A stretch of DNA of 64,000 nucleotides from Niastella sp966212235 (GCA_966212235.1 CBIHPP010000006.1:124001-188000), one strand, 5' to 3'. Numbered from the stretch's first letter, positions 24,934-33,864 are shown. Translations and numbers: made by a program. Notes: generated from the sequence alone by a model not told the origin.

Positions 24934-24941
24934 TATTTTTG
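24934..24941 (+). promoter_or_regulatory. putative -7 promoter element of dxs
   Basis: TATTTTTG matches TAnnTTTG, with TTAG 19 bases upstream as a weak -33. The leader to the dxs ATG would be about 14 bases. Confidence 0.5.
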
Positions 24942-24961
24942 TCGTTAAAATTTCAAGTAAA

Positions 24962-26893
24962 ATGGACATCACGCCCGGCCCATTGTTGACTTCCATCAAT
25001 TCACCAGCCGATCTTAAACCATTGAGCAGAGAGCAGTTACATCAACTCTGTAATGAATTGCGGCAATACATCATTGATGTAGTAAGTGTACATGGAGGCC
25101 ATTTTGCAGCCAGCCTGGGTGTGGTTGAATTGACCGTAGCACTTCATTACATCTACAACACACCATACGATCAACTGGTATGGGATGTAGGGCACCAGGC
25201 ATACGGACATAAGATACTAACCGGCCGCCGAAATGAATTTCATACCAACCGTAAATACAACGGCCTCAGCGGCTTTCCCAAACGCAGCGAAAGTGAATAC
25301 GATACCTTTGGCGTGGGCCACTCTTCCACTTCAATTTCTGCCGCATTGGGTATGGCCATGGCAGCCAAATATAAAGGCGAGAATCGCAAATCAGTTGCCG
25401 TAATCGGCGATGGTGCATTAACAGCCGGCCTTGCCTTTGAAGGTATGAACCATGCCGGGGTTGCCGATTCAGACGTACTGATCATTCTGAACGATAACTG
25501 TATGAGCATTGACCCCAACGTGGGGGCGCTGAAAGAATATTTAACCGATATTACTACCTCTCATACGTATAACCGCCTGAAAGATGATATCTGGAAGGCG
25601 CTGGGTAAATTACCCGTGGGTAAAAACTTTACCCGCGAAATGGCCAGTAAGCTGGAACATAGCATTAAAGGTTTCGTCAACAAAAGCAGCAACCTGTTTG
25701 AATCGTTAAAGCTGCGCTATTTTGGCCCTATTGACGGAAATAATATCACCAAACTGGTTGACACCTTACAGGATCTGAAAAAGATACCTGGTCCCAAGTT
25801 GTTGCATGTGATCACGGTGAAAGGAAAGGGATATGCCCTGGCCGAAAAAGAACAAACGCTTTGGCATGCACCCGGTTTGTTCGATAAGATCACCGGTGAA
25901 ATTTATAAAAAGAAATACGACCTACCGCAACCGCCCAAATACCAGGATGTATTTGGACATACCATCATTGAACTGGCTGAAAAGAACAACAGGATCTTTG
26001 GCGTTACGCCTGCCATGCCTTCGGGTTCTTCACTCAAATTCATGATGGATAAAATGCCCGATCGTGCTTTTGACGTGGGCATCTGCGAACAGCATGCCGT
26101 TACCCTCAGCGCCGGCATGGCTACCCAGGGCATGCGGGTGTTCTGTAATATTTACTCTTCGTTTATGCAACGCGCCTACGACCAGGTAGTGCATGATGTA
26201 GCCATTCAAAAGCTGCCTGTTGTGTTCTGCCTCGACCGGGCCGGACTGGTAGGTGAAGATGGTCCTACCCATCATGGCGCTTACGACATAGCATACATGC
26301 GTTGTATTCCCAATATGGTTATCAGCGCCCCCATGAATGAAAGCGAACTGCGCAACCTCATGTATACCGCTCAGCTGGAAACCATGGAGTGGCCGTTTGT
26401 GATCCGCTATCCCCGCGGACAGGGTATGCTGGCTGACTGGAAAACGCCTTTTGAAGAAATTCAGATTGGCAAGGGTAGAAAAATAAAAGACGGGCAGGAT
26501 ATTGCCATTCTTACCATTGGTCATCCCGGCAATTTTGCAACAGCTGCCATTCGCGAATTAAAAATGGATGGGCTGAATCCCGCGCATTATGATATGCGTT
26601 TCGTTAAACCACTGGACGAAGTTTTACTCCACGAGGTGTTCAGTAAATATGATAAAGTAATTACCGTTGAAGACGGTACCGTTACCGGTGGTTTTGGCAG
26701 CGCCATTCTTGAATTCATGGCGCAACACAACTACAAAGCATCAGTGAAAATATTAGGTATCCCCGACGAGATTGTGGAGCATGGTACTCCTAAAGAACTG
26801 TATCGTGAATGTGCTTACGACGCCCAGGCGATCGTAGAAACAGTTCGTACCATGATGAAAGGGAAAGTAACGGTGAGCGAGTTAATGGGATAA
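24962..26893 (+). CDS. dxs: 1-deoxy-D-xylulose-5-phosphate synthase
   Basis: A 643-residue thiamine-diphosphate enzyme starting the MEP isoprenoid pathway from pyruvate and glyceraldehyde-3-phosphate. N-terminal motifs are VHGGHFAASLGVVELTVALH, WDVGHQAYGHKILTGR, FGVGHSSTSISAALGMA and the TPP motif GDGALTAGLAFEGMNHAG with the later NDN. The central pyrimidine-binding domain has CEQHAVTLSAGMA and DRAGLVGEDGPTHHGAYDIAYMR, and the C-terminal domain has VTVEDGTVTGGFGSAILEF. Length is normal. Start ATG 24962, consistent with the promoter. No MEP-pathway neighbours are present. Confidence 0.96.
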   Translation: MDITPGPLLTSINSPADLKPLSREQLHQLCNELRQYIIDVVSVHGGHFAASLGVVELTVALHYIYNTPYDQLVWDVGHQAYGHKILTGRRNEFHTNRKYNGLSGFPKRSESEYDTFGVGHSSTSISAALGMAMAAKYKGENRKSVAVIGDGALTAGLAFEGMNHAGVADSDVLIILNDNCMSIDPNVGALKEYLTDITTSHTYNRLKDDIWKALGKLPVGKNFTREMASKLEHSIKGFVNKSSNLFESLKLRYFGPIDGNNITKLVDTLQDLKKIPGPKLLHVITVKGKGYALAEKEQTLWHAPGLFDKITGEIYKKKYDLPQPPKYQDVFGHTIIELAEKNNRIFGVTPAMPSGSSLKFMMDKMPDRAFDVGICEQHAVTLSAGMATQGMRVFCNIYSSFMQRAYDQVVHDVAIQKLPVVFCLDRAGLVGEDGPTHHGAYDIAYMRCIPNMVISAPMNESELRNLMYTAQLETMEWPFVIRYPRGQGMLADWKTPFEEIQIGKGRKIKDGQDIAILTIGHPGNFATAAIRELKMDGLNPAHYDMRFVKPLDEVLLHEVFSKYDKVITVEDGTVTGGFGSAILEFMAQHNYKASVKILGIPDEIVEHGTPKELYRECAYDAQAIVETVRTMMKGKVTVSELMG

Positions 26894-26975
26894 AATTCCT
26901 TTAACAATTTATTGGCGACGGGTTTATATGGATTACAACAGTTGCAGCGTCTTTACAGTTCCATAACCCTGCAAC

Positions 26976-27617
26976 ATGAAACGCATCCTGTTTCTTTCCT
27001 TTGCCCTGTTACTTTGTTTTTTAATAACCGGCGCGGCCTGGTATTATTCTAAATATAATACTGGCAAACCCCATCGTACGGTAAAAGATATCTCCAACAA
27101 AAAACTGATGACCCGGCTAACTGGCCATGCAAAACCTTTGCTGGCTTATGCCAAACAACACGGCTATAATACCAATACCTGCTTTTTGATTGACATGAGT
27201 ATTGAATCGGGTAAGAACCGGCTCTTTGTTTATGACCTGAAAAAAGATTCTGTAATGGATGCTGGTCTTGTGGCGCATGGCCGGTGTAATAAAGACTGGC
27301 TAAAAGGGCGTCAATACGGTAACGATGTTGGTTGCGGGTGCACCTCGTTGGGCAGGTATAAGATCGGAAACCCATACAATGGAAGATTTGGACGTGCCTA
27401 CAAGTTACATGGCCTGGATTCCTCCAATAGCAATGCTTTTAAACGTTTTGTCGTATTACACTCATATACTGCTGTACCGGATGCAGAGGTGCATCCCCTG
27501 CCTATTTGTCAAAGTGATGGTTGCCCTATGGTATCATCCTCTTTTTTACAAAAGCTGGCAACGATTATTGATAAGTCGGCACAGCCGATACTGCTGTATA
27601 CGTTCGACAGGAATTAA
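26976..27617 (+). CDS. murein L,D-transpeptidase catalytic-domain protein
   Basis: A 213-residue protein with an N-terminal membrane anchor or signal (MKRILFLSFALLLCFLITGAAWYY). The catalytic part has FLIDMSIESGKNRLFVYDLKKDSV, GCGCTSLGRYKIG, LHGLDSSNSNAF, VVLHSYTAVP and CQSDGCPMVS; the last His and Cys motifs match the YkuD_2-type L,D-transpeptidase family seen in Bacteroidota. It would act on periplasmic peptidoglycan. An 82-base gap follows dxs, so it could be read through from dxs or have its own promoter. The three nearby Cys residues (GCGC and CQSDGC) are unusual for this family. Confidence 0.85.
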   Translation: MKRILFLSFALLLCFLITGAAWYYSKYNTGKPHRTVKDISNKKLMTRLTGHAKPLLAYAKQHGYNTNTCFLIDMSIESGKNRLFVYDLKKDSVMDAGLVAHGRCNKDWLKGRQYGNDVGCGCTSLGRYKIGNPYNGRFGRAYKLHGLDSSNSNAFKRFVVLHSYTAVPDAEVHPLPICQSDGCPMVSSSFLQKLATIIDKSAQPILLYTFDRN

Positions 27618-27630
27618 TGTGATAGCTTAT

Positions 27631-27661
27631 CAAAAAAAAATGCCTTCCGGGAGAGGAAGGC
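27631..27661 (-). terminator. terminator of scpA
   Basis: GCCTTCC (27642-27648), six-base loop, GGAAGGC (27655-27661). On the minus strand the hairpin is followed by nine T, about 35 bases after the scpA stop. Confidence 0.85.
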
Positions 27662-27695
27662 TATTGAAATAGTTATAGTCTTTTTGAATCAGGAA

Positions 27696-28523
27696 TTATA
27701 AAACCGATTCCGGTTGTCTGTCGGGATCATCATCGGGGTTAAGGTTCGGCTGCTCAGGATCCACATCCTGTTCCCAGTTTTCATTAAACTCTACGAGGAA
27801 GTTATTGCGGCCTTCGCCTACCATGATGGTCATGTATTTCATCTGGATCAGCTCCAACACAGAGAGAAATATAAAAATAGCGTGTATGCGGTCTTTACAA
27901 ACGTCGAATACTTTTTCAAACGCCATTACCTTTTCCTTCTTTACAACTTCCAGGGCATAATGGCGGCTTTCCTCCATGGTATAGCCATACTTCACAACCG
28001 TATGTACCGGCTTAATGGCTCCCCGCTGTTCAACCTTCTTCATTACCCTTTCAAAAGTTTTCATCAATTTGAAAAGTGTAATGGTCTGTATTTCAGTGCC
28101 CTCTCCGCTTTCCTCGCCAATTTGTGAAATTTCATTCTGCAGATTACCGCGGCGCACCATCAGCATACGAATGGCCTCCATTTCGGCCATTTGAGCAGAA
28201 GCTTCTTTAAAGCGTTTGTATTCAAGGATCTTATCAACCAGCTCCTGGCGGGGATCGATCTCATTACCCTGGGCATCCAATTCTTTACGAGGCAGTAACA
28301 TCCTTGCCTTAATACGCATCAGGGTACTCACGAACAAAATGAATTCGCTTGAAAGCTCAATGTTCAATCGCTCCTGGCCATGAATATAATCAAGGAAATC
28401 CTTTATGATGCCGCTGATAGGAATATTATAGATATCCAGTTCATCCCGCTCAATAAAGAACAGTAACAGGTCGAACGGACCTTCAAATTGCGGTAACTTA
28501 ATCTGATACGACGGTTGATTCAC
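27696..28523 (-). CDS. scpA: segregation and condensation protein A
   Basis: A 275-residue kleisin, the bridging subunit of the SMC-ScpAB condensin that compacts and segregates the chromosome. The N-terminal SMC-binding domain reads QIKLPQFEGPFDLLLFFIERDELDIYNIPI and the C-terminal winged-helix region reads VFDVCKDRIHAIFIFLSVLELIQMKYM. An acidic tail DPEQPNLNPDDDPDRQPESVL follows. The start is GTG at 28523. The -7 site TAGGTTTG at 28575-28568 puts the palindrome TCCGCCAGCTGGCGGA at the very 5' end of the transcript. scpB is not in the window. Confidence 0.94.
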   Translation of the reverse strand: MNQPSYQIKLPQFEGPFDLLLFFIERDELDIYNIPISGIIKDFLDYIHGQERLNIELSSEFILFVSTLMRIKARMLLPRKELDAQGNEIDPRQELVDKILEYKRFKEASAQMAEMEAIRMLMVRRGNLQNEISQIGEESGEGTEIQTITLFKLMKTFERVMKKVEQRGAIKPVHTVVKYGYTMEESRHYALEVVKKEKVMAFEKVFDVCKDRIHAIFIFLSVLELIQMKYMTIMVGEGRNNFLVEFNENWEQDVDPEQPNLNPDDDPDRQPESVL

Positions 28524-28545
28524 GTGCTTCTGTTTTAGCCTGTCC

Positions 28546-28561
28546 TCCGCCAGCTGGCGGA
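28546..28561. repeat. palindrome TCCGCCAGCTGGCGGA in the scpA leader
   Basis: A perfect 16-base palindrome between the scpA -7 site and start codon. The same 16 bases occur at 54268-54283, a one-base variant at 17155-17170 and the 14-base core inside hemD at 52719-52732. Confidence 0.9.
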
Positions 28562-28567
28562 AGCCAA

Positions 28568-28575
28568 CAAACCTA
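28568..28575 (-). promoter_or_regulatory. putative -7 promoter element of scpA
   Basis: The minus strand reads TAGGTTTG, matching TAnnTTTG, about 45 bases before the GTG start of scpA. Transcription would begin beside the palindrome. Confidence 0.5.
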
Positions 28576-28727
28576 CGTCAAAAAAACAATTGCAGAAAAT
28601 TACGGGCAGCTGCCGGATGATTTTGTATATAACTTGTGAAAAGGATTGATCCCTTTTTACAGGCCGGTGGCGTCATGGCTTCAACCAGACCTCGTAAACC
28701 AATAACAATCAACCTATTAAATAATTA

Positions 28728-28760
28728 AAACCTGCCCGAACGACGTTCCATGAGGCAGGT
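28728..28760 (-). terminator. terminator of the DUF3078 gene
   Basis: ACCTGCC (28730-28736) pairs with GGCAGGT (28754-28760) over a 17-base loop. On the minus strand it is followed by TTTTAATT, two bases past the stop codon. Confidence 0.65.
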
Positions 28761-28761
28761 A

Positions 28762-29700
28762 TCAAAACTTCCGTTGGTACCCGATGCCTATGAATTGCCT
28801 CACCTGCAGCCTGGCAGCATTTTTATCTTTTCCGAAGGTTCTTACATCATCGTCATACACCAGATCAACGCCAAGATTAAACCCAAACCCTTTGTATACA
28901 TTCATGGTTAACAGGTTCGTCATGAACAGATCAATATTTTGCGGGTCGTGCTTATAGTTTGAGAACAGGTCGAGTTTGGCTTTATACGTTAAGTTCTTTA
29001 TTATTTCCCGGTTGACATTGGCAGTTAAATAAGCACCGATCTCATTGCGCGATGTTTTACCGGTGTCTACCCCATAAGCGCCTTTAGCCGATAACTCATT
29101 ATCCCGCACAATGACCCAGCGGGTAGTGATGGGTGAAACGAACAGGGAGAAAGTAGGACTCGGCTTCCAGTCCATACCCAGGGCAACGATCACATAAGCC
29201 GGGGCCATAAACGTAGACTGCTTGATCTTGGTGGTATCATCAGGATAGGTGAACCCATCAGTAAACTGCGAACGAAAGTTAAACAGTCCGGTCAGGAACA
29301 TATGATCAAAGAGCTGACAACCGTACTTCGATACCAAATCAATACGGTCGTTTGTTTTACGGGTACCCAGGGAAGTGGAATTAATATACCCCAACTCAAG
29401 GTCAATGGTATTATCCCAGGAATGAATCCCTTTTTTATAAAATGCAAAAAGGCTTAATAAGCCATTTGAGTTGAACGAGAACTGATCACCACCTGCAGCC
29501 CAGTTCGAGAGCGAAGTTTGCCCAAACGTGCCATTAAACATACCACCCGTTTTCCAGGTTTTAGGTATAGTATCGTTGGCATCTTTTTCTTTTTTAATGG
29601 CCTTATCCAATTCCTTTCTTAACTCCTGAACCGTTTTATCCTGTGCTATGCTGTTCACCGTTATCAATAAAAAAGATAACGCCAGTACAAGTTTCTGCAT
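28762..29700 (-). CDS. DUF3078 outer-membrane-like protein
   Basis: A 312-residue protein with a signal peptide ending near SIAQ (residues 1-20), then a Lys-rich stretch and WKTGGMFNGTFGQTSLSNWAAGGDQFSFNSNG, the characteristic start of DUF3078. The rest alternates amphipathic strands and ends FIGIGYQRKF, consistent with a beta-barrel ending in an aromatic residue. It is presumed to be an outer-membrane protein; function unknown. Start ATG 29700. It is read leftward, with the mscL terminator immediately upstream. Confidence 0.85.
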   Translation of the reverse strand: MQKLVLALSFLLITVNSIAQDKTVQELRKELDKAIKKEKDANDTIPKTWKTGGMFNGTFGQTSLSNWAAGGDQFSFNSNGLLSLFAFYKKGIHSWDNTIDLELGYINSTSLGTRKTNDRIDLVSKYGCQLFDHMFLTGLFNFRSQFTDGFTYPDDTTKIKQSTFMAPAYVIVALGMDWKPSPTFSLFVSPITTRWVIVRDNELSAKGAYGVDTGKTSRNEIGAYLTANVNREIIKNLTYKAKLDLFSNYKHDPQNIDLFMTNLLTMNVYKGFGFNLGVDLVYDDDVRTFGKDKNAARLQVRQFIGIGYQRKF

Positions 29701-29719
29701 ATGGTTAATTGAATAGATG

Positions 29720-29750
29720 AAAAAAAGGCATTTTGAGTTGTATCAAAATG
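29720..29750 (-). terminator. terminator of mscL
   Basis: GGCATTTTGA and TCAAAATGCC form a perfect 10-base-pair stem around GTTGTA, followed on the minus strand by seven T. It lies just past mscL and upstream of the DUF3078 ATG. A TATATTTG on the minus strand at 29763-29756 could be a promoter, but then this hairpin would be in its leader. Confidence 0.75.
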
Positions 29751-29775
29751 CCCTGCAAATATAAAACCACATGGT

Positions 29776-30147
29776 CTATTTCTTTAACGCATCGCGGATT
29801 TCGCGTAATAAAATAACTTCTTCGGGAGTAACCGCAGCAGCAGCTTCTTCTTTTTTCTTGAACCGGTTAATGCCCTTCACGATCAGGAATAATATAAATG
29901 CAACTATTATAAAGTTGAGTGTGGCAGATAAAAATACACCTACTTTAACCGTGCCTAAAACTACCAGCTTGTCTAAATCCTTCAGGTTAGCGGCTTCCAG
30001 GGCGGGCTTTAATAACAAGGGGGTTATAACATCATCAACAAGCGAACTAACAATTTTGCTAAAAGCAGCGCCAATGATCACACCAATCGCCAGGTCTACC
30101 ACATTGCCCTTCATGGCAAACTCTTTAAATTCTTTCATCATACCCAT
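29776..30147 (-). CDS. mscL: large-conductance mechanosensitive channel
   Basis: A 123-residue inner-membrane channel that opens under membrane tension to release solutes. It has MKEFKEFAMKGNVVDLAIGVIIGAAFSKIVSSLVDDVITPLL, the amphipathic N-terminal helix plus TM1 of MscL, then TM2 near residues 70-92 (LSATLNFIIVAFILFLIVKGINR) and a charged C-terminal helix VTPEEVILLREIRDALKK. The length is slightly below that of the E. coli protein. Start ATG 30147; ATGs two and three codons later (MM) are also possible. Confidence 0.95.
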   Translation of the reverse strand: MGMMKEFKEFAMKGNVVDLAIGVIIGAAFSKIVSSLVDDVITPLLLKPALEAANLKDLDKLVVLGTVKVGVFLSATLNFIIVAFILFLIVKGINRFKKKEEAAAAVTPEEVILLREIRDALKK

Positions 30148-30238
30148 AAAAAATAGTTTTAGTCGTTAATGATATTTACAACTAATATATTAAATTTTTA
30201 AATCATTGAGCTTCCATAAGGAACAATTCACCAATAAA

Positions 30239-30991
30239 TCATTTCTCCTTTTTTAACCCGGGGTATTGCATATCCAGTTTTTCCAGCGCTTTCAGCAGGG
30301 TATTTGCTATGACATGTTCTTTATACCAGTTTTGATCGGCGGGCACAACCGTCCAGGGAACATCGTTACAATGCTCAAAGCAATCCTCATAGGCTGCCAT
30401 ATAATCGTCCCATAGTTTGGCTTCTTCAAAATCTCTTTCGTTATACTTCCATTGTTTGCTGGCATTATGAATACGCTCCTGTAAGCGTTGTTGCTGCTCT
30501 TCGGGTGATATATGCAGGTAGAACTTCAGGATAGTAGTACTGTTATGCTCCTGTAATAACTGTTCGAAGTCATTGATGGCCTTCATTCGCTTTTTGGCGG
30601 TTTTGTCATCTATTAATTTATGCACCCGGGTAACCAAAACATCCTCATATTGCGAACGGTTGAAGATCTGAATGGTTCCTTTTGGAGGAACAGCTGCATG
30701 GATCCGCCATAAGAAATCATGACTCAGTTCCAGTTCAGTGGGCACTTTAAACGATTGTACACGTACGCCCTGCGGATTCAACGTAGCAAAAACTTTTCTG
30801 ATAGCGCCGTCTTTACCGCTGGCATCCATACCCTGCAATATAACAAGCACGGAATGCTTCGACTCGGCAAATAACAAATTCTGCAGTTCATCGAGCTTTT
30901 CGAGTAAGCCGGTTGTTTTTAATTTTGTTTCTTCTTTATCCCAATCTTTGGGCGCCCGTGTACTGATTTCCTTCAATTTGATCGTTGCCAT
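30239..30991 (-). CDS. PPK2-family polyphosphate:nucleotide phosphotransferase
   Basis: A 250-residue cytoplasmic kinase moving phosphate between polyphosphate and nucleotides. The Walker A loop is GMDASGKDG (about 54-62), followed by VQSFKVPTELELSHDFLWRIHAAVPPKG, the conserved IFNRSQYEDVLVTRVH and, near the C terminus, WTVVPADQNWYKEHVI with the Trp/Asn-Trp pattern of PPK2. By length it fits the one-domain class that phosphorylates nucleoside mono- or diphosphates; which class cannot be set by eye. Divergent from the EamA transporter gene. Confidence 0.93.
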   Translation of the reverse strand: MATIKLKEISTRAPKDWDKEETKLKTTGLLEKLDELQNLLFAESKHSVLVILQGMDASGKDGAIRKVFATLNPQGVRVQSFKVPTELELSHDFLWRIHAAVPPKGTIQIFNRSQYEDVLVTRVHKLIDDKTAKKRMKAINDFEQLLQEHNSTTILKFYLHISPEEQQQRLQERIHNASKQWKYNERDFEEAKLWDDYMAAYEDCFEHCNDVPWTVVPADQNWYKEHVIANTLLKALEKLDMQYPGLKKEK

Positions 30992-31057
30992 GGAAATATG
31001 TTTGATTCAAATTATTACTTTTCAAAGTGAATACCTGATTTTTGAACAAATATTTAC

Positions 31058-31942
31058 ATGCCGGGCAACAGGGGAATGCTTATTAGCGGGGTTATTTTCA
31101 TTGTACTTTGTGTCATCTGGGGAAGTTCTTTTATTCTTATAAAAGAAGGGATCGCTTACTTAAGTCCTTACCAGGTTGCCACCATACGTATACTCAGCGC
31201 CGGTTTGGTGTTGTTGCCGGTGGCTGTAAGCCAATGGAAAAATATACCGCAGAATAAGCTGGGTTATGTTTTTCTATCGGGGTTGTTAGGCAGCTTTCTT
31301 CCTGCTTATTTGTTTTGTATTGCAGAAACAAAGATCGATAGCTCCCTGGCCGGCTTTCTGAATTCACTCACGCCTGTTTTCACCATATTTACCGGACTGT
31401 TATTTTTTGGCCAGGTGTTTCAAACGCATAAACTGGTTGGTGTATTTATTGCCATGGGTGGTATGCTGGTTTTATTATTTGCCAAAGGCAGTATAAGCAT
31501 CCAATACCTTTCCTATGCGTCGTTTGCTTTGGTGGCTACCCTTTTGTATGGTTTGAATATTAACCTGGTTGGGCGACATTTGAAGGAAACGCCTTCATTG
31601 GCGGTTGTGGCCGTAAGCTTTGCCTTGCTGCTGATACCCTGCATTATTATTCTTTGGCTAACCGGTTATTTTTCACTTCCACTGGGACAAAAGAACATAC
31701 TCTTTTCCAGCGGCGCATCTTCGTTGCTGGGTATTATGGGAACAGCCGTTGCTACCATTCTCTTTTATATAATGATCAAACGGGCTGGTGGGTTATTGGC
31801 TTCTATGGTAACGTATGGTATTCCGTTTATAGCCATGTCGTGGGGATTGCTGGCAGGGGAAACGATCAACAGCTGGCAGATAGTGGGACTGGTGATTATT
31901 CTGATTGGTGTGTATGTTACTACTAAAAAGAAGCAGAAGTAA
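31058..31942 (+). CDS. EamA/DMT-family transporter
   Basis: A 294-residue membrane protein with ten predicted spans in two EamA repeats. The first repeat starts VIFIVLCVIWGSSFILIKEGIAYLSPYQVATIRILSAG, with the typical W-G-S-(S/N)-(F/Y) motif, and the second ends TYGIPFIAMSWGLLAGETINSWQIVGLVIILIGVYVTTKKK. It is expected to export small metabolites from the inner membrane; substrate unknown. It starts 67 bases from the divergent PPK2 gene. After the stop codon is an AGTAGGA-word repeat cluster shared with the convergent frr gene. Confidence 0.9.
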   Translation: MPGNRGMLISGVIFIVLCVIWGSSFILIKEGIAYLSPYQVATIRILSAGLVLLPVAVSQWKNIPQNKLGYVFLSGLLGSFLPAYLFCIAETKIDSSLAGFLNSLTPVFTIFTGLLFFGQVFQTHKLVGVFIAMGGMLVLLFAKGSISIQYLSYASFALVATLLYGLNINLVGRHLKETPSLAVVAVSFALLLIPCIIILWLTGYFSLPLGQKNILFSSGASSLLGIMGTAVATILFYIMIKRAGGLLASMVTYGIPFIAMSWGLLAGETINSWQIVGLVIILIGVYVTTKKKQK

Positions 31943-32058
31943 GATGTAAGAAGTAGGAAATAAGAAATACAAAAAAAAGAAATATAAGGTAGAAAAACGA
32001 AGTAGGATGTGGAAAATAAGAGAGCTTCTTACTTCCTATATCCTACTTCATACTTCGA
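31943..32058. repeat. word-repeat cluster (AGTAGGAAATAAG words) in the EamA-frr gap
   Basis: Words such as AAGTAGGAAATAAGAA and GAAGTAGGATGTGGAAAATAAG on the plus strand are followed by their inverse, CTTCTTACTTCCTATATCC and TACTTCATACTTCG, so the gap can fold back. It lies between two convergent stop codons. Confidence 0.7.
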
Positions 32059-32061
32059 GTA

Positions 32062-32625
32062 TTATACTGTCATGATCTCTTTTTCTTTTGCTACCAGGTG
32101 TTTATCAACAAGCGAAATATAGCGGTCGGTCGTTTCCTGGATATTCGTCTCCGCATCTTTGCAGATATCTTCACTCAAACCGTTCTTTTGTAATTTCTTC
32201 ACCTGTTCCATGGCATCGCGGCGAATGTTGCGGATGGCCACTTTTGAATGTTCGCCTTCGCCATGTGATCTTTTCACCAGTTCTCTACGCCTTTCTTCGG
32301 TTAACGGGGGCATAAATAACCGGATCATATTTCCATCGTTCTGTGGATTAATGCCAATATTGGCGGCAATAATGGCCCGCTCAATAGGCTGTAGCATATT
32401 TTTTTCCCAGGGTTGAATGGTTAAGGTGCGTGCATCGGCAACCGAAATATTACCAACCTGGTTAATAGGTGTTGGTGTTCCGTAATAGTCCACAACGATA
32501 CCGTCAACCAGGTTTGGATTGGCTTTTCCGGCACGTACTTTCACTAATTCTGTTTCCAGGTGACTAATGGCCTTTTCCATGCCCTCCTGGGCCAATTCCG
32601 TAATTATATTTAATTCATCTGACAT
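32062..32625 (-). CDS. frr: ribosome recycling factor
   Basis: A 187-residue factor that splits post-termination ribosomes with EF-G. The sequence follows RRF closely: MEKAISHLETELVKVRAGKANPNLVDGIVVDYYGTPTPINQVGNISVADARTLTI, then NMIRLFMPPLTEERRRELVKRSHGEGEHSKVAIRNIRRDA and a C-terminal DRYISLVDKHLVAKEKEIMTV. Length is normal. Start ATG 32625, with a TAnnTTTG -7 site 23-30 bases upstream, so it is a short-leader single gene. Convergent with the EamA gene. Confidence 0.96.
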   Translation of the reverse strand: MSDELNIITELAQEGMEKAISHLETELVKVRAGKANPNLVDGIVVDYYGTPTPINQVGNISVADARTLTIQPWEKNMLQPIERAIIAANIGINPQNDGNMIRLFMPPLTEERRRELVKRSHGEGEHSKVAIRNIRRDAMEQVKKLQKNGLSEDICKDAETNIQETTDRYISLVDKHLVAKEKEIMTV

Positions 32626-32647
32626 AAGAAGAAATATTAAATGCCTG

Positions 32648-32655
32648 CAAACCTA
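32648..32655 (-). promoter_or_regulatory. putative -7 promoter element of frr
   Basis: The minus strand reads TAGGTTTG, matching TAnnTTTG, 23-30 bases upstream of the frr ATG. Confidence 0.5.
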
Positions 32656-32730
32656 CAAAATTTTTACTTGGTTGAATGGTTTGATGCATCTAACTATGTA
32701 ATGAGTGATACCTGTTAAAGAAGCGTTGTT

Positions 32731-33864
32731 CTAATTCTTATGCTCCAGTATCGTATCGGTAGTGAGGGGTACAATTTTAGTGGTTTTCAGTTCTCCTTCC
32801 GGCACCTCTAAGGTTTTGGCAACAAACAGGCGTGCACGCGGGCGGGTATAATACAGAGCTGCAATACAGGAGAAGAATACGATCAAAATGGCCAGGATGA
32901 TCCAGGTGCAACCGAAATTGCGGCCTGCATAAGCAGCCAGAATAAATAACATATTGATAGATACCAGCAGCAATGCTATAAAGCGGTGAGAAAACCCCCT
33001 GTCGAGCAACAGGTGGTGAATGTGATTTCTGTCGGGGCTAAAAGGCGAACGCCGGTGATAAGTACGTATCGCAAACACCCGTAATGTATCCATTAAAGGT
33101 ATTACCAGTATGGCCACCCCGATAGCAGGCGCAGCTATAACCGGGTGTGTAGTTTCGGCCTGATTGGCTACGTTGATAAATTTTATACACAGTATGGCGT
33201 TCACCAACCCAATGAGCAGCGACCCTGTGTCGCCCATAAATATTTTAGCCGGCTGAAAATTGAATATTAAAAATGCCATTAAGCTACCCGCCAGGGAGAA
33301 CGCAAGTATCGAATATGCCAGCATGTTTACCTGCAGGAAATAAAATCCAAATACGGTAGACGCCATCAACCCTAACGAACCGGCCAACCCGTCGATACCA
33401 TCGATCAGGTTAAAGGAGTTGATGATCACAATGATGGTCAAATACGTTAACAGCAGGCTGAACATTTCAGGCAGTTCATGTATGCCCATAAAGCCATACA
33501 TGCTCTTTATCTGGATATTTCCTTTATATATAATGAGGAAAGCAGCTAATACCTGGCCAATGAATTTTTTAATGGGAGAAATAACCAGGATGTCGTCCTT
33601 TAAACCCAGGAAGAAGATCACGAATGCAGCTGCAAAAAAATATTGAAAGTCAGTAGCCGATTGATAAGGAATAGCAATGAGGCATGCCAGCATAAAACCA
33701 GCAAAAATTCCCAGTCCGCCCAAAGATGGTATGGGGCTCTGGTGAACTTTTCTTTCGTCAGGTATGTCAAATAATTTTTTCTGTTCTGCTACGGCAATAA
33801 TTACCGGAATAGCTAAAAATACAATTGCAAATGAAATAGCTATTGAGAATAATACATCAAACAT
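32731..33864 (-). CDS. WecA/TagO-like undecaprenyl-phosphate sugar-1-phosphate transferase
   Basis: A 377-residue integral membrane enzyme of the glycosyltransferase 4 (MraY/WecA) family, with about eleven membrane spans. Conserved cytoplasmic loops are visible: DERKVHQSPIPSLGGLGIF, FLGLKDDILVISPIKKFIGQ (DD pair), NSFNLIDGIDGLAGSLG, FMGDTGSLLIG and SPDRNHIHHLLLDRGFS (the C-terminal His loop). It probably transfers GlcNAc-1-phosphate or a similar sugar to undecaprenyl phosphate at the inner membrane, starting surface polysaccharide or O-antigen synthesis; the exact sugar cannot be told. Monocistronic, divergent from the transketolase gene. Length is longer than the E. coli WecA at the C terminus (about 40 hydrophilic residues). 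Confidence 0.88.
   Translation of the reverse strand: MFDVLFSIAISFAIVFLAIPVIIAVAEQKKLFDIPDERKVHQSPIPSLGGLGIFAGFMLACLIAIPYQSATDFQYFFAAAFVIFFLGLKDDILVISPIKKFIGQVLAAFLIIYKGNIQIKSMYGFMGIHELPEMFSLLLTYLTIIVIINSFNLIDGIDGLAGSLGLMASTVFGFYFLQVNMLAYSILAFSLAGSLMAFLIFNFQPAKIFMGDTGSLLIGLVNAILCIKFINVANQAETTHPVIAAPAIGVAILVIPLMDTLRVFAIRTYHRRSPFSPDRNHIHHLLLDRGFSHRFIALLLVSINMLFILAAYAGRNFGCTWIILAILIVFFSCIAALYYTRPRARLFVAKTLEVPEGELKTTKIVPLTTDTILEHKN

Noticed and set aside
29756..29763. TATATTTG promoter for the DUF3078 gene
   Set aside because: A strong terminator lies between it and the gene, and the site overlaps the end of the mscL unit; likely coincidental.
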